35,927 bases of DNA from assembly GCA_021797555.1 (NCBI GenBank), contig JAJZZM010000008.1:1-35927 (forward strand), in the 5' to 3' direction. The notes below the pieces were generated by a model, which saw only the letters and a program-made list of their open reading frames with translations, searched no databases and was not told the DNA's origin. Below, piece after piece: positions 1 to 9,137 of the stretch; position 1 is the stretch's first letter; every line of letters starts with the position of its first letter. The translations under genes and the position numbers were made by a program. The stretch comes from Thermoplasmata archaeon. GTDB lineage: Archaea > Thermoplasmatota > Thermoplasmata > Thermoplasmatales > Thermoplasmataceae.

Positions 1-1
1 G

Positions 2-106
2 AAGATGCTTGGATGGAATGTGGCACAGAGGAGAAATGACAGAATATACAGTGCACTGTTCTGCACAGGCACATGGCATAATTTATTCAATATGGGTAGA
101 TTGTAG
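2..106 (+). mobile_element. 3' end of a probable transposase gene (partial)
   Basis: An open frame enters from the left edge and stops with TAG at 104-106. It encodes about 34 residues, ending in ...GTWHNLFNMGRL. The basic and aromatic tail, the lack of any downstream partner, and the sequence GTGTCCCACACCCT just after the stop (a possible terminal inverted repeat) suggest the end of an insertion sequence. The family cannot be named from so little, and it could instead be the end of an unrelated protein. The matching left end would lie outside the window. Confidence 0.35.
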
Positions 107-269
107 AATAGTGTCCCACACCCTATTTTATGAAATGTAAATTCTTATGATTTATTGAAAATATTTCTAGTAAAAACATTTATCTGGATATTTTTAATTA
201 GAATTTATATAAACTAAAATTTTTATATTCAATAGAAAAATCTATTTATTATATTATAATATAAAAGGC

Positions 270-452
270 ATGTATAATAAAAATGATACCATAACAAAAA
301 AGCAGCTGTCCTTTGTAAATGATTTATTGAAAAGAGATGATAATAACGAAAAAATAGTCAATGATTATGTAAAATCATTGAAGAAAGGTTCTGTAGAAGA
401 GTTAACAAAAAAAGAAGCATCAACATTATTGGATAAATTATTAAATAAATAA
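270..452 (+). CDS. Small basic helical protein, function unknown
   Basis: This 60-residue highly charged protein ends in KKEASTLLDKLLNK. The pattern is a KQLSFVNDLLK helix, a spacer, then an ELTKKEAS..LDKLL helix. It resembles the short helical tail module seen at the C-terminus of various archaeal and phage proteins (TEKQ...LTKEEAS.LID type). That is resemblance by eye, and no function follows from it. A long TATA-like run (about 240-268) precedes the ATG and no Shine-Dalgarno motif is evident, as expected for a leaderless gene. It lies 32 nt upstream of tyrS in the same direction and may share transcripts with it. Confidence 0.6.
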   Translation: MYNKNDTITKKQLSFVNDLLKRDDNNEKIVNDYVKSLKKGSVEELTKKEASTLLDKLLNK

Positions 453-484
453 AAATTAATAAAATAAAATAATATATGCTATAA

Positions 485-1474
485 ATGGATAAAATTGAAT
501 TGCTTAAAAAAGATACATCAGAAATAGTTACCGAAGAGGAAGCCAGAGAACTTTTGAATGGGAACCCTGAAGCCTACATAGGTTTTGAACCATCAGGATT
601 GCCACACATTGCAACACTGTTGTGGGTAAATAAGATAAATGATTTAGTAAATTTAAACATGAATGTTACCGTTTTACTCGCGGACTGGCACGCAATGGTA
701 AATGATAAATTCAACGGCGATTTAAATAAAATAATAGAAAGTGGCAATTTTTTTAAAAAAACTATGATTGCTTCTGGATTAAGTGAAAAAGTTAAATTTA
801 TATGGGCACATGATCTGGTTTCAAATAATGATTACTGGGAATTATTGTTAAAAACCGCGAAAGCATCATCTTTATCAAGAATACGCAGATCATTGCCAAT
901 AATGGGAAGAACGGAAGATGATGCCGATAGAGATTTCAGCAAATATATATACCCGTTAATGCAGGTAACCGATGTTTTTTATTTAAACTCTGATTTTGCG
1001 CTTGGAGGCACAGATCAGAGGCATGCATATATGCTTGCAAGGGATATAGCTGAGAAGATGGAAAGGAAAAAGCCAGTTCTAATTGAGGGGCCTTTAATAT
1101 CAAGTTTAAAGGGAACTGGCAGAATGGATGATTTTAAAAAAATGTCAAAAAGTGATCCGGATTCTGCAATATTTTTAAGTGATACTAATGAAGATATAAA
1201 AAGAAAAATCAAAAATGCTTTTTGCCCTATGGGAATCACAGAAAATAATCCTATAATTGATATAATTAAATATATTATATTTCCATATTATAAAACTGAG
1301 ATAACTATTAACCGGCCAGACTCACACGGGGGACCTTTTACAGTTAAATCCTTTAAAGAGTTTAATGAGTTATATTTAAACTCAAAAATACATCCAATGG
1401 ATCTAAAAAATGCAGTAAGTAATATATTAATTGAAATAATATCACCTATAAGTAGTAAATTAAAGGGTGATTAA
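485..1474 (+). CDS. tyrS: Tyrosyl-tRNA synthetase, archaeal/eukaryal type
   Basis: Class I aminoacyl-tRNA synthetase that charges tRNA-Tyr. The 329-residue length fits the compact archaeal enzyme. The Rossmann fold opens with YIGFEPSG at 31-38. The HIGH-like motif is PHIA at 40-43, and the KMSKS loop is at 219-223. Other family landmarks are LLADWHA (64-70), IYPLMQVTD (155-163), GGTDQR (174-179) and the C-terminal HPMDLKNAV. The line-up with the Methanocaldococcus jannaschii TyrRS, from memory, is close throughout, so TyrRS is preferred over the related TrpRS. An AT-rich TATA-like run precedes the ATG. The next gene starts at the base after the stop codon, so the two form a tight operon. Confidence 0.93.
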   Translation: MDKIELLKKDTSEIVTEEEARELLNGNPEAYIGFEPSGLPHIATLLWVNKINDLVNLNMNVTVLLADWHAMVNDKFNGDLNKIIESGNFFKKTMIASGLSEKVKFIWAHDLVSNNDYWELLLKTAKASSLSRIRRSLPIMGRTEDDADRDFSKYIYPLMQVTDVFYLNSDFALGGTDQRHAYMLARDIAEKMERKKPVLIEGPLISSLKGTGRMDDFKKMSKSDPDSAIFLSDTNEDIKRKIKNAFCPMGITENNPIIDIIKYIIFPYYKTEITINRPDSHGGPFTVKSFKEFNELYLNSKIHPMDLKNAVSNILIEIISPISSKLKGD

Positions 1475-1756
1475 ATGCCATGGATGCCAAAGAAAGCAGT
1501 TGAAAAAACTGCGTATAGTTCATCATTGAAGATGGATAATAATAGAATAATAACATTAAAAACACATAAGAAGGATAGAATAGTCAGCATAAAAAAAACA
1601 GTTGAAGGATATGAATTAACAGAAGATGGCTTTAAAAATGAGATTTATAAAACAAATGATGAAAAGGAATTAAAAAAATTATTGAAAGACCTTATAGAAA
1701 TAGAATTTCCAAGAAGCCACGAAATATTGGTTACAAATCAGGAATATAAGAAATAA
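1475..1756 (+). CDS. Conserved-looking small protein downstream of tyrS
   Basis: This 93-residue basic protein starts MPWMPKKAV and I do not recognise its family. It alternates short beta-like and charged helical stretches (RIITLKTHKKDRIVSIKKTVEGYELTEDG...), suggesting a small soluble alpha/beta domain. It has no signal or membrane segment and no cysteines. TAA of tyrS and the ATG are directly joined (TAAATG), and GGTGA lies 4 nt before the start inside the tyrS 3' end, so it is translated from the tyrS message. Its stop lies one base from the stop of the convergent fen1 gene. A role tied to translation is a guess from position only. Confidence 0.75.
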   Translation: MPWMPKKAVEKTAYSSSLKMDNNRIITLKTHKKDRIVSIKKTVEGYELTEDGFKNEIYKTNDEKELKKLLKDLIEIEFPRSHEILVTNQEYKK

Positions 1757-1757
1757 T

Positions 1758-2777
1758 TTAAAAGAATTTATCCAGATTTGATTGATTTGCGTTTGAATAA
1801 TTTTTTTCTATAGAATCTATAATAGAATTTATTCTATTTTCAGAAAATCCATGTTCATTACATAAATAATCAATAATTTTTTCCCTATCTAGAGGCTTAA
1901 ATTCTAATTTATCTATATTCTCAACAGGAGGATTTTTAAAGAAATTTTTTATTTCATCCAGATTTTCAATATTTTTATTTTTAGCTTTTAATATCTCATA
2001 TATATTATTATATTTTTTTATAAGAGATAATGCAGTTTTTGCACCTATGCCACGTATTCCCGGATTAAAATCTGTACCTACAAGTATACCTATATCTATT
2101 AATTGATCCTGGCTTATTCCATTGTAATCCAAATTTTCATTCAATTCTATTATTTCAGGAACAATATTTATAAATTTGCCTGTTCCTGATATTCTTCTCC
2201 TGCCATACATTGTAAAATTTCTTAAAACCCTCTTCGCGCCGAATAATAAACAATCATAATCCTGTGATACCGTAGAATCAACTATGCCAGTTTTGCTCAT
2301 ATAGGATGCCTGAGCCTCGCCCTCAGACGGTGCCTGTACCCACGGTATTCCCATATAATCCAGTAGCTTTTTTGCCTCATTTACTATATCATCAGTAATA
2401 TAATTTATCCTTGAAGATAATGATTTTATTCTATTTACATCATTATTCTTTATTGCAATATTTAATTCCTCTATATTTTTTTCTTTTATTACTTTTCTTT
2501 CTTTTAGTGTTTCAAATTTTAAATAAAATGGTTTTCCATCAAAGGAGTATACAGGTTTTATATTATTTTCCAGTAATGTTGCCGTCCTGTAAAAAATTCC
2601 CGATAAATGCGATGTTATATTTCCATTACTATCTTTTAATGGTTCACCATTTTCTCCTCTTATGCTGCTAAGGAACTGGTATATGATATTATATGCATCA
2701 ATAGCAACCTTTGTTCCGGAATTTTCTTTAATGCTTGTTTGGTGCTTTAACATTATATTAGATATATCTACTCCCAT
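1758..2777 (-). CDS. fen: Flap endonuclease FEN-1
   Basis: Structure-specific 5' flap nuclease of the XPG/Rad2 family, acting in Okazaki fragment maturation and repair. Metal-binding acidic residues sit in the expected places: MGVD at the N-terminus, IDAYN, SFDGKP, the PSEGEAQA helix and SQDYDCLLFG, followed by GTDFNPGIRGIGAKTAL with the helix-hairpin-helix. The last eight residues, QSNLDKFF, are a textbook PIP box for binding PCNA. An in-frame ATG lies two codons upstream at 2783. I chose 2777 because the product then begins MGVD, as the family requires (the N-terminal Gly-Val-Asp lies near the active site), and GAGGT sits 6 nt before it. It is the second gene after radB; the upstream ATG overlaps the radB stop as ATGA. 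Confidence 0.95.
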   Translation of the reverse strand: MGVDISNIMLKHQTSIKENSGTKVAIDAYNIIYQFLSSIRGENGEPLKDSNGNITSHLSGIFYRTATLLENNIKPVYSFDGKPFYLKFETLKERKVIKEKNIEELNIAIKNNDVNRIKSLSSRINYITDDIVNEAKKLLDYMGIPWVQAPSEGEAQASYMSKTGIVDSTVSQDYDCLLFGAKRVLRNFTMYGRRRISGTGKFINIVPEIIELNENLDYNGISQDQLIDIGILVGTDFNPGIRGIGAKTALSLIKKYNNIYEILKAKNKNIENLDEIKNFFKNPPVENIDKLEFKPLDREKIIDYLCNEHGFSENRINSIIDSIEKNYSNANQSNLDKFF

Positions 2778-2779
2778 AA

Positions 2780-3490
2780 TCATACCTCACATGACAATCC
2801 ATTATTTACTATTTTAAACTCTGTAAATGAATTTTCAGGTATTGATCTGTGTTTTACTACAGTAAGTTTTCTTACTCCATTATTTTCCTTATCTATCCTG
2901 AAAATTGCCTTCATTGAATGGTCTATAAAAAATCCCCCAAATGGTTCCAATGATTTATTCTCAACATCTTCATATATCTGGTTAGTTATTATAACTGGTA
3001 TTCTATATTTTGATGCGATACCGGACAGTATATTTAGTTGCTTTTCATAGCCTTCCATTCTTGCGGATGGGTCATTTCCTGTCTCCATTCTGAAAAAATT
3101 TGTGAACGAATCAACAACCAAAAGGCCTATATTTTTATTTGAGTTGTATTTTTCTTTTATCAGTTTTTCAGCCCTTATTATTCCAAGATACTGATCATCC
3201 AGTGACTTTACTCTGTATAGGTTCATATCCTTAAATATGTTATCATCATTATCTGCTATCTGTGAAAACCTTTCTATAGAAAAACCCTCTGTATCAATAT
3301 ATATTATGGGTTTCCCACTTTTTATCACAGAGTATGAATATACCATTGCAATATTAGTTTTTCCTGCCCCTCCTTCACCGTAGAATTCCGTTATTATTTC
3401 AGGTTCTATGCCTCCACACATTAAATCATCTATACATTTATAATTGCTTTGAATTTTTTCAATTCTATCAGTAAATTTAATTTTTTCCAT
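2780..3490 (-). CDS. radB: RadB, RecA/RadA-family recombination protein
   Basis: RadB is a euryarchaeal RadA paralogue that assists homologous recombination. The 236-residue length is typical: a RecA core without the N-terminal helix-hairpin-helix domain of RadA. The start is IQSNYKCIDDLMCGGIEPEI, followed by Walker A GEGGAGKT. The Walker B-like strand is GLLVVDSFTNFFR, then PVIITNQIYEDV, and the end is a short VVKHRSIPE..FTEF segment. The TATA-like stretch TTATATTATATAAT lies just upstream of the ATG. It is co-transcribed with fen1 and pairs a strand-exchange mediator with a flap nuclease, a sensible repair operon. RadA itself is not in the window. Confidence 0.92.
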   Translation of the reverse strand: MEKIKFTDRIEKIQSNYKCIDDLMCGGIEPEIITEFYGEGGAGKTNIAMVYSYSVIKSGKPIIYIDTEGFSIERFSQIADNDDNIFKDMNLYRVKSLDDQYLGIIRAEKLIKEKYNSNKNIGLLVVDSFTNFFRMETGNDPSARMEGYEKQLNILSGIASKYRIPVIITNQIYEDVENKSLEPFGGFFIDHSMKAIFRIDKENNGVRKLTVVKHRSIPENSFTEFKIVNNGLSCEV

Positions 3491-3807
3491 TTATTGTGTA
3501 TTATATAATATAAAAAAATGTTTCCTAATTAATCAATTTTAGATCATAACTACTTTAATCTAAAGAGAAGATGTGTATAACTGTATTAATAGCAATATAA
3601 CATCATGAAACAGGGTCTCAATTGTTTACATGGAATTAACTAAATGCTATTCCATTATATTGCCTTATCAATAAAAAACTGCATATGGGATATTTCTATA
3701 ATACTGGCTAATAAGTACAATTTTATATATACTGAAATATGCATACTATGCACCATGATTAATTTTATTTAGATAAGTTATTTATAATAAATTTGTATAC
3801 AAGTTTG
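3491..3807. other. Intergenic region between divergent radB and a membrane-protein gene
   Basis: About 317 bp without a convincing gene. It holds the radB promoter at its left end, and at its right end TTTATAATAA (3781-3790) as a TATA-like box for the plus-strand gene. The centre has only tiny ORFs, such as a 14-codon one starting near 3631, and a weak inverted repeat TGGAAT...ATTCCA at about 3630-3653. I see no RNA gene. Confidence 0.5.
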
Positions 3808-4248
3808 ATGGCGAATACATATCTTGTTCTTGGTTTAATCGTTTTAGTTGTCAGTATATTTGCATTTTTGCTTAATGTAATATTTCTCGGTGTTCCTTTA
3901 TTTATTGTATTTTTAGTATTTATGTTTTTATTTTACAGGACATCAACTGCAAGGGTTAATAAAAAAGTATCAAATATAACCTATGATGGTATAATACATA
4001 CAGGTATTTCAAAGATAAAACGCGGCACATTTTATATAAATCAGGATAAATTTATAAGCACTATGGAAAAAATAAGCGATATTGTATCATCACAGGGCAA
4101 TATGCCAGAATTTGGCATTGATGCACTATATCTTAACTTTAATACACAGGCCAGAGCGGAATCTGTTGCAAAGGCTATAAATGAAAGGGGTGTGAAGGCA
4201 TCTCCATTACAGGAAAGATCAACATGGAAAGTAAAAATAGATTTTTAA
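3808..4248 (+). CDS. Small membrane protein with two transmembrane helices and a cytosolic domain
   Basis: About 146 residues from the ATG. Two hydrophobic helices sit at the N-terminus, roughly residues 5-26 and 28-44 (TYLVLGLIVLVV..., VPLFIVFLVFMFLFY). A soluble part follows with NITYDGIIHTGISKIKRGTFYI, IDALYLNF and AESVAKAINERGV. The frame extends to a TTG at 3793. The ATG at 3808 is preferred because TTTATAATAA at 3781-3790 lies about 20-25 nt upstream, the spacing for a leaderless transcript, and because the product then begins at the first helix. I do not recognise the family. It stands between radB and an MFS transporter, with no close operon partner. Confidence 0.75.
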   Translation: MANTYLVLGLIVLVVSIFAFLLNVIFLGVPLFIVFLVFMFLFYRTSTARVNKKVSNITYDGIIHTGISKIKRGTFYINQDKFISTMEKISDIVSSQGNMPEFGIDALYLNFNTQARAESVAKAINERGVKASPLQERSTWKVKIDF

Positions 4249-4339
4249 CAGTTGTTTTTATTATATTATTAATAGTTTTTTATTGAAACAAATTATACAG
4301 ACACTGTAATATCCGTGATAATAGAATAGTTTAATTTTA

Positions 4340-5545
4340 ATGGTGCAATATAGTTTTATGAAAGATTACATTAATGCTACCATATCCTCAACAGCTGCAT
4401 GGACAGGCAATATTTATGATCTAACAATATTAACATATGTATATATTGAGCTTGAAAAGTATTACCACATTACATTGGTGGATGTATCCCTGTTGTTTGC
4501 TTTGGGTTTAATAGGAAGATTTTTTGGTGGTGTGTACCTTGGCAACATGAGCGATAAACACGGGAGCAGGCATATAATGATAATAAGTACTTTAGGTTAT
4601 GCACTGTTTGCAGGCGTAATGGCATTTTCTCCTGACGTTATAATATTATTCACTGCACGGTTTATTCAGGGAATATTTATGGGTGGTGAATGGGCATCCG
4701 GTTCAGTTCTTGGATACGAGTTTGCCCCTCAAAATAAAAGAGGAATCATATTCGGTATAATTCAGAGCGGTTATGGCATAGGTTATGCTTTAACAGGTGT
4801 AACATATTTGCTGTTTTTGCCAACAATAGCTGTTAACTGGAGATATTTCCTTATCACCGGTGCAATTCCATTGATAATTGCACCATATACATTATTTAAG
4901 GTTCCTAAAGGCATTATTAAAAACAACAAAGAAAAGATAAAATTAATGGATTATAAAAGGCCCTTGATTAAATCCATGGTAATGCTATCAGGATTCTTTG
5001 CAGCCTATTTTTCAATATTTTCCTTCTACCCGACAATAGCACCCTCTTTCGGTATATCGCCATCTACAGTTGGTTATATGATGATAATAACAAGCCTTGT
5101 TATAACGGGTGCTTTTATAATTTTCGGTAATCTTGCCATGAGAATAAGTAAAAAGATATTGTTAATTTCAGGTGCAGCTGTTGCATTGATATTTGCATGG
5201 TTTGCAATGCCGGTTTTCCACGTTTTAAGTCCATTCTCATTATTTGGTTTAGTTATATTTACTATAGGAATAGGATCAATGCCAATAGTTCCATTATTAC
5301 TGATGGAACGCATAAATCCAGTAGCCAGGGGAACCATATCTGGAATTTCATATAATTTTGGTGCATTATTCGGCGGCGTTATTTCCGTTATAATCGGATT
5401 TGTTGGAGATTATATAGTTTACAGTGCATTGATTATTGTAATAGATATAACCACACTATTATGCTTAATATCAGTTATACTAACAGCATCAACAATAAAA
5501 AAACGTGCGGATACCGATAATTATAAAATTGTTAATGACGCATAA
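4340..5545 (+). CDS. Major facilitator superfamily transporter
   Basis: A 401-residue integral membrane protein with about 12 hydrophobic segments. MFS motif A appears after the second helix as GNMSDKHGSRH. RFIQGIFMGGEW followed by APQNKRG is the pattern of the metabolite:H+ symporter/sugar-porter branch (organic acid, shikimate and sialic-acid type carriers). RFIQG in the fourth helix is highly conserved there. Substrate cannot be read from sequence. In an acidophile such carriers often use the steep proton gradient, which is inference. No catabolic operon surrounds it; the PGI/PMI gene follows 49 nt downstream but has its own AT-rich promoter-like sequence. Confidence 0.88.
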   Translation: MVQYSFMKDYINATISSTAAWTGNIYDLTILTYVYIELEKYYHITLVDVSLLFALGLIGRFFGGVYLGNMSDKHGSRHIMIISTLGYALFAGVMAFSPDVIILFTARFIQGIFMGGEWASGSVLGYEFAPQNKRGIIFGIIQSGYGIGYALTGVTYLLFLPTIAVNWRYFLITGAIPLIIAPYTLFKVPKGIIKNNKEKIKLMDYKRPLIKSMVMLSGFFAAYFSIFSFYPTIAPSFGISPSTVGYMMIITSLVITGAFIIFGNLAMRISKKILLISGAAVALIFAWFAMPVFHVLSPFSLFGLVIFTIGIGSMPIVPLLLMERINPVARGTISGISYNFGALFGGVISVIIGFVGDYIVYSALIIVIDITTLLCLISVILTASTIKKRADTDNYKIVNDA

Positions 5546-5594
5546 GTTGTTCCCAAAATGAAAAAAATAATAAACTATTTATTATTATCTATAT

Positions 5595-6512
5595 ATGAAT
5601 TTTCTAGATGAACTTAAAAGTTTAAAGGACCAGATAAAAGTTAAAAATAAATTTGATATTAATTTTGATTTTGATAATATTGTTATAAGCGGCATGGGTG
5701 GTTCCGGTGTTGTTGGCAATATATTCCAGGAATATTACAGCAAAAAGCCAGTTATAACAGTAGGAGATTACGGCATACCAGATTTTGTAAACAATAAAAC
5801 ATTATTTATTGGCATAAGCTATTCAGGAAATACCGAGGAAACATTGAACAATATAGAGGAAGCAAAAAATAGGGGTGCACATGTGTTTGGAATAACCTCC
5901 GGTGGCAAACTGGAAACAATAATTGAAAATAAGATAATAATACCCTCAGGCATACAGCCAAGATCGGCTTTAGGTTATATGTTAATGCCATTATATAATA
6001 CTTTTAATTTAATTAACGATGATCAGATAGATAGTATTTATAAAATTTTAGATGCAATAGACCAGAACCATGAAGAAATGAAAAACGAGGCATTTAAAAT
6101 ATATGGAAATAGCTATATACCTATAATATTTGGATCACGGCCATACAAATCAGTTGCATATAGATGGAAAACCCAGTTCAATGAAAATGCAAAAACATTT
6201 GCATTTTATAATTATTTTCCAGAATTAAACCATAATGACACAATGCCATTGAAGAGTGCATATAGAAAAGATGAATATTTATATTATGTATTTGAATCAG
6301 ATAATCAGAGAGTAAATCAGAGAATAAGAATAACACAGGAAATTACGGGATCACAGTTTAATATTATAAAACCGCCATCAGAGGATTATTTTAATAAATT
6401 ATTTTATTTAATACACTATGCAGATTATTTAACATACCAGCTTGCATTGATAAGAAATATTGATCCTAACGATGTATCAACAATAGAGGACCTGAAGCAA
6501 AAATTAGCTTAA
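5595..6512 (+). CDS. Bifunctional phosphoglucose/phosphomannose isomerase
   Basis: Cytosolic enzyme interconverting glucose 6-phosphate or mannose 6-phosphate with fructose 6-phosphate. It feeds central metabolism and mannose/dolichol-sugar synthesis. The 305-residue length matches the crenarchaeal and Thermoplasma PGI/PMI family, which has two SIS domains. Visible sites are GMGGSG, the phosphate-binding SYSGNTEET loop, PRSALGYML with the conserved arginine, FNENAK with the catalytic glutamate, and PELNHND with the histidine. The C-terminus TIEDLKQKLA carries the conserved lysine. The last 9 bp overlap the 3' end of the convergent NFACT gene. A TATA-like AAACTATTTATTA lies about 20 nt before the ATG. 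Confidence 0.93.
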   Translation: MNFLDELKSLKDQIKVKNKFDINFDFDNIVISGMGGSGVVGNIFQEYYSKKPVITVGDYGIPDFVNNKTLFIGISYSGNTEETLNNIEEAKNRGAHVFGITSGGKLETIIENKIIIPSGIQPRSALGYMLMPLYNTFNLINDDQIDSIYKILDAIDQNHEEMKNEAFKIYGNSYIPIIFGSRPYKSVAYRWKTQFNENAKTFAFYNYFPELNHNDTMPLKSAYRKDEYLYYVFESDNQRVNQRIRITQEITGSQFNIIKPPSEDYFNKLFYLIHYADYLTYQLALIRNIDPNDVSTIEDLKQKLA

Positions 6513-8348
6513 TTCCTTTATTTCCTTATATGTTTCTGTGATTATTGATCCTCCCGGTGGTAATATAGATTCTATTTCTATTTTATCAATTCCAAGTATT
6601 TTTGCTATTTTTTCTGCTGCTACCGACCTCTTTTCATTGCCTGGCTTTATTACAACCCATTTATCTGAATTTACCTTTGTTTTTGATGGGGATATCATGG
6701 GTATCTCATTATCTTTGTAGGTTATAATAGATATTTTTAATTCCAGTGATAAATTTAAAATATAATTTCTTTTGCCACGTACAATCCATGAACCTTTGGA
6801 TACAAACTCACCGGATTCCGGTGTTTTACTAACCTGTGAAGGATATACCCAGTATGCTGTACTCGATCCTATCCCGGCAGGCCATGCCCTTGAAAATGAT
6901 ATTGCAAACTGGCACGCCTCATTTATTGTTTCTTCAGTTATTTCTATATTATCATATTTTATTACTGTACTTGGTGCTCCATATAAATCGGCATGAACAT
7001 AAATATCATTGTCGTCCATATGTTTTTTCACAAGTTTTTCATTTGTTTTTGCATCCCTCCCAGATAAAATAGTATTGCCATTGGATGATATAAACCAATG
7101 ATACGTCTCGAACCAGTATTTCGCCCTTTTCTTCTTATTCACCTTTTTGGATTCCTTCAATATTAATTTCTTTGTTTCTTCTATAGCCTTCTCAGCGCCT
7201 TCTATTTTACTTTTATATTCCTTTGATTCATTGAATATTTTATTTACATTTTCTCCTGGTGATTCCATGTAATTTAATGTTATCTTGGTATTATTATAAT
7301 TTACTGCAAATGTCTTTTTTCCCGGATTTATATCTGTTATTTCAAGTTCATTATATTTTATATCTGCAGTATTACTGTTTCTAACATTGTTTGATATTAT
7401 GTTTAGAAGTTTTTTTAATGAAGGAAAATTCATTTTTAAATAATTGCCAAATTCAGAGTATATATTCATTAATTTATTAAATTCCTCTATCGATTTCCTC
7501 TGTGATTCTATCCTTCTTTCCGTACTTGATTTATTCTTCTCTGTTTCGGGATAATTTTTTAAATAATATACTATTCCTTCATTTAAATCATTAAACGTTT
7601 CATCAGGGTCTTTTTTAAGATTTGTTAAAATTACAGGAGATAATAAATCATCTTTATAATAATATGCCTTATCTTTTTTAGATTCTTCCATTATTAATTT
7701 TATATTATTATAAACATCATTGTATTTATCCTTTATTTCTGATGGCATTTTATCTTTATCTATATTTAATCTATATAATATTTCTTCTGCGATTTCTCCA
7801 CCCAAATTAACTCTTGTTGCCAAAGTCTTTACAATAGATGCTTTGCTGTTATCCACAACATTTTTAAATGTATCAAAATTTTCAACCGGGTTTATAATTG
7901 CAGGAGGTATATATTCCTCATTGGCCAATATTTTTCTTGTTCTATAAACATGCTGATCCATTGCAAAATTTATTTTATTATTCTCAGTAAGTATTAAATT
8001 GCCCCCGCCAAACAATTCCAGAATTATTTCCTGACCTGTATGCAACGTTATTTTTATCACTCTATCAAAGTTTATCTGTTCTATTTTTATTATTCTTTTT
8101 TCAGATAACTGTTTTCTAAACAACATTGCCAGCTGTGATGCTTCATCAGGTTTATCGGCATCATAGAATGCTATTCCCTTTGATAAGGATACAAAAAATT
8201 CCCTTTTTTTAATATCGGATCTGTATATCTGGAATACAAATTCATTTGAGTTTACCTGATATATCTTCTTTATAAATGAGTTTTCTATTTCATCCTTGTA
8301 AATGTTTACAAATGCATAGAAATCCAGCGATGATTCTTTAAGTTTCAT
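6504..8348 (-). CDS. NFACT/Rqc2-family ribosome quality control protein
   Basis: A 614-residue homologue of eukaryotic NEMF/Rqc2 and bacterial RqcH/FbpA. These bind nascent-chain-blocked large ribosomal subunits and tRNA; some members recruit tRNA to add C-terminal tails. Domain order matches the family: NFACT-N (about 1-220; MKLKESSLDFYAFVNIYKDEI and LELFGGGNLILTE), a coiled-coil arm (about 265-420, rich in Lys and Glu), then NFACT-R with KKHMDDNDIYVHADLYGAPS and STAYWVYPSQVSK. Archaeal members are usually 600-700 residues. The C-terminal NFACT-C domain of eukaryotes is absent, as usual in archaea. It is convergent with and overlaps PGI/PMI by 9 bp. Confidence 0.93.
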   Translation of the reverse strand: MKLKESSLDFYAFVNIYKDEIENSFIKKIYQVNSNEFVFQIYRSDIKKREFFVSLSKGIAFYDADKPDEASQLAMLFRKQLSEKRIIKIEQINFDRVIKITLHTGQEIILELFGGGNLILTENNKINFAMDQHVYRTRKILANEEYIPPAIINPVENFDTFKNVVDNSKASIVKTLATRVNLGGEIAEEILYRLNIDKDKMPSEIKDKYNDVYNNIKLIMEESKKDKAYYYKDDLLSPVILTNLKKDPDETFNDLNEGIVYYLKNYPETEKNKSSTERRIESQRKSIEEFNKLMNIYSEFGNYLKMNFPSLKKLLNIISNNVRNSNTADIKYNELEITDINPGKKTFAVNYNNTKITLNYMESPGENVNKIFNESKEYKSKIEGAEKAIEETKKLILKESKKVNKKKRAKYWFETYHWFISSNGNTILSGRDAKTNEKLVKKHMDDNDIYVHADLYGAPSTVIKYDNIEITEETINEACQFAISFSRAWPAGIGSSTAYWVYPSQVSKTPESGEFVSKGSWIVRGKRNYILNLSLELKISIITYKDNEIPMISPSKTKVNSDKWVVIKPGNEKRSVAAEKIAKILGIDKIEIESILPPGGSIITETYKEIKELS

Positions 8349-8509
8349 ATGTAATTAATAAATTGATGTTATTTTAAGATTCTTATTTTATTACTATAGA
8401 ATTAAAATATCTTAATATTATTTTTATTGCAAAATTAAGAATTTATTTTATAAATTATATTCAGCATCAATTTTAGTGGAATTTTAATATTATAATTAAA
8501 TTATGGAAT

Positions 8510-9124
8510 ATGGAAGTAAATGAGAATACTATAGATTTAAATGGAAAAAAATTATTTTATTTATCCTATGAACGTGGGAATCAGAGGAGTTTTATTTTAC
8601 TGCATGATTCAAAAACAACATCACAGTCGTGGGCAAATATAGATGCATTGAGAAAGATAGGCCAGTGGGGATATAATGTTTACGCCGTGGATTATCCGGG
8701 TTTTGGTAAATCGGAGGAAAACATTTTATATAATTTCGGTTCTGATCCTGCCAAGGGTGCAAAATTTATAAAAGATTTTTCTGAAAAACTTTATTTATAT
8801 TCATTATACCTGATAGGGCCATCTATTTCTGCAGGATCTGCATTGAAGGCCGTAATAGATTACCCTGATATAGTCAATACGGCAATAATAATAGGTGGCC
8901 TTGGCATAGATCATATATTAGATCAATTGAATAAAATAAGTAAACCAATTTTGATACTCTGGGGAGGCAATGATAACATTGTTCCAATAAATCATGGAAT
9001 AAGATATCATGATTTAATAGCCTCATCAAAATTTATAAAAATAGACAATGCAAAACACTGTGTTCAATTGGACAAACCTGAACAGTTCTTTAACACATTA
9101 AAAAAATATTTATCGGAAATATAA
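8510..9124 (+). CDS. Alpha/beta hydrolase
   Basis: A 204-residue single-domain alpha/beta-hydrolase without a lid. The oxyanion region is FILLHDSKTTSQSW. The nucleophile elbow is GPSISAGSA, in the GxSxxAG variant form. The acid lies in WGGNDNIVP and the histidine in NAKHCVQLDKP. YAVDYPGFGKSE is a standard family stretch. No signal peptide is present, so it is cytosolic. The substrate is unknown; carboxylesterase-like chemistry is likely. Another ATG at 8503 is in a different frame that closes after six codons. It is separated from NFACT by about 160 bp carrying both promoters and is convergent with the S2P gene. Confidence 0.87.
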   Translation: MEVNENTIDLNGKKLFYLSYERGNQRSFILLHDSKTTSQSWANIDALRKIGQWGYNVYAVDYPGFGKSEENILYNFGSDPAKGAKFIKDFSEKLYLYSLYLIGPSISAGSALKAVIDYPDIVNTAIIIGGLGIDHILDQLNKISKPILILWGGNDNIVPINHGIRYHDLIASSKFIKIDNAKHCVQLDKPEQFFNTLKKYLSEI

Positions 9125-9137
9125 ATTATTATATATA

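Noticed and set aside
3624-3690. Transposon or IS remnant in the radB upstream region
   Set aside because: Only a 6-bp inverted repeat and a 14-codon ORF; no transposase similarity.
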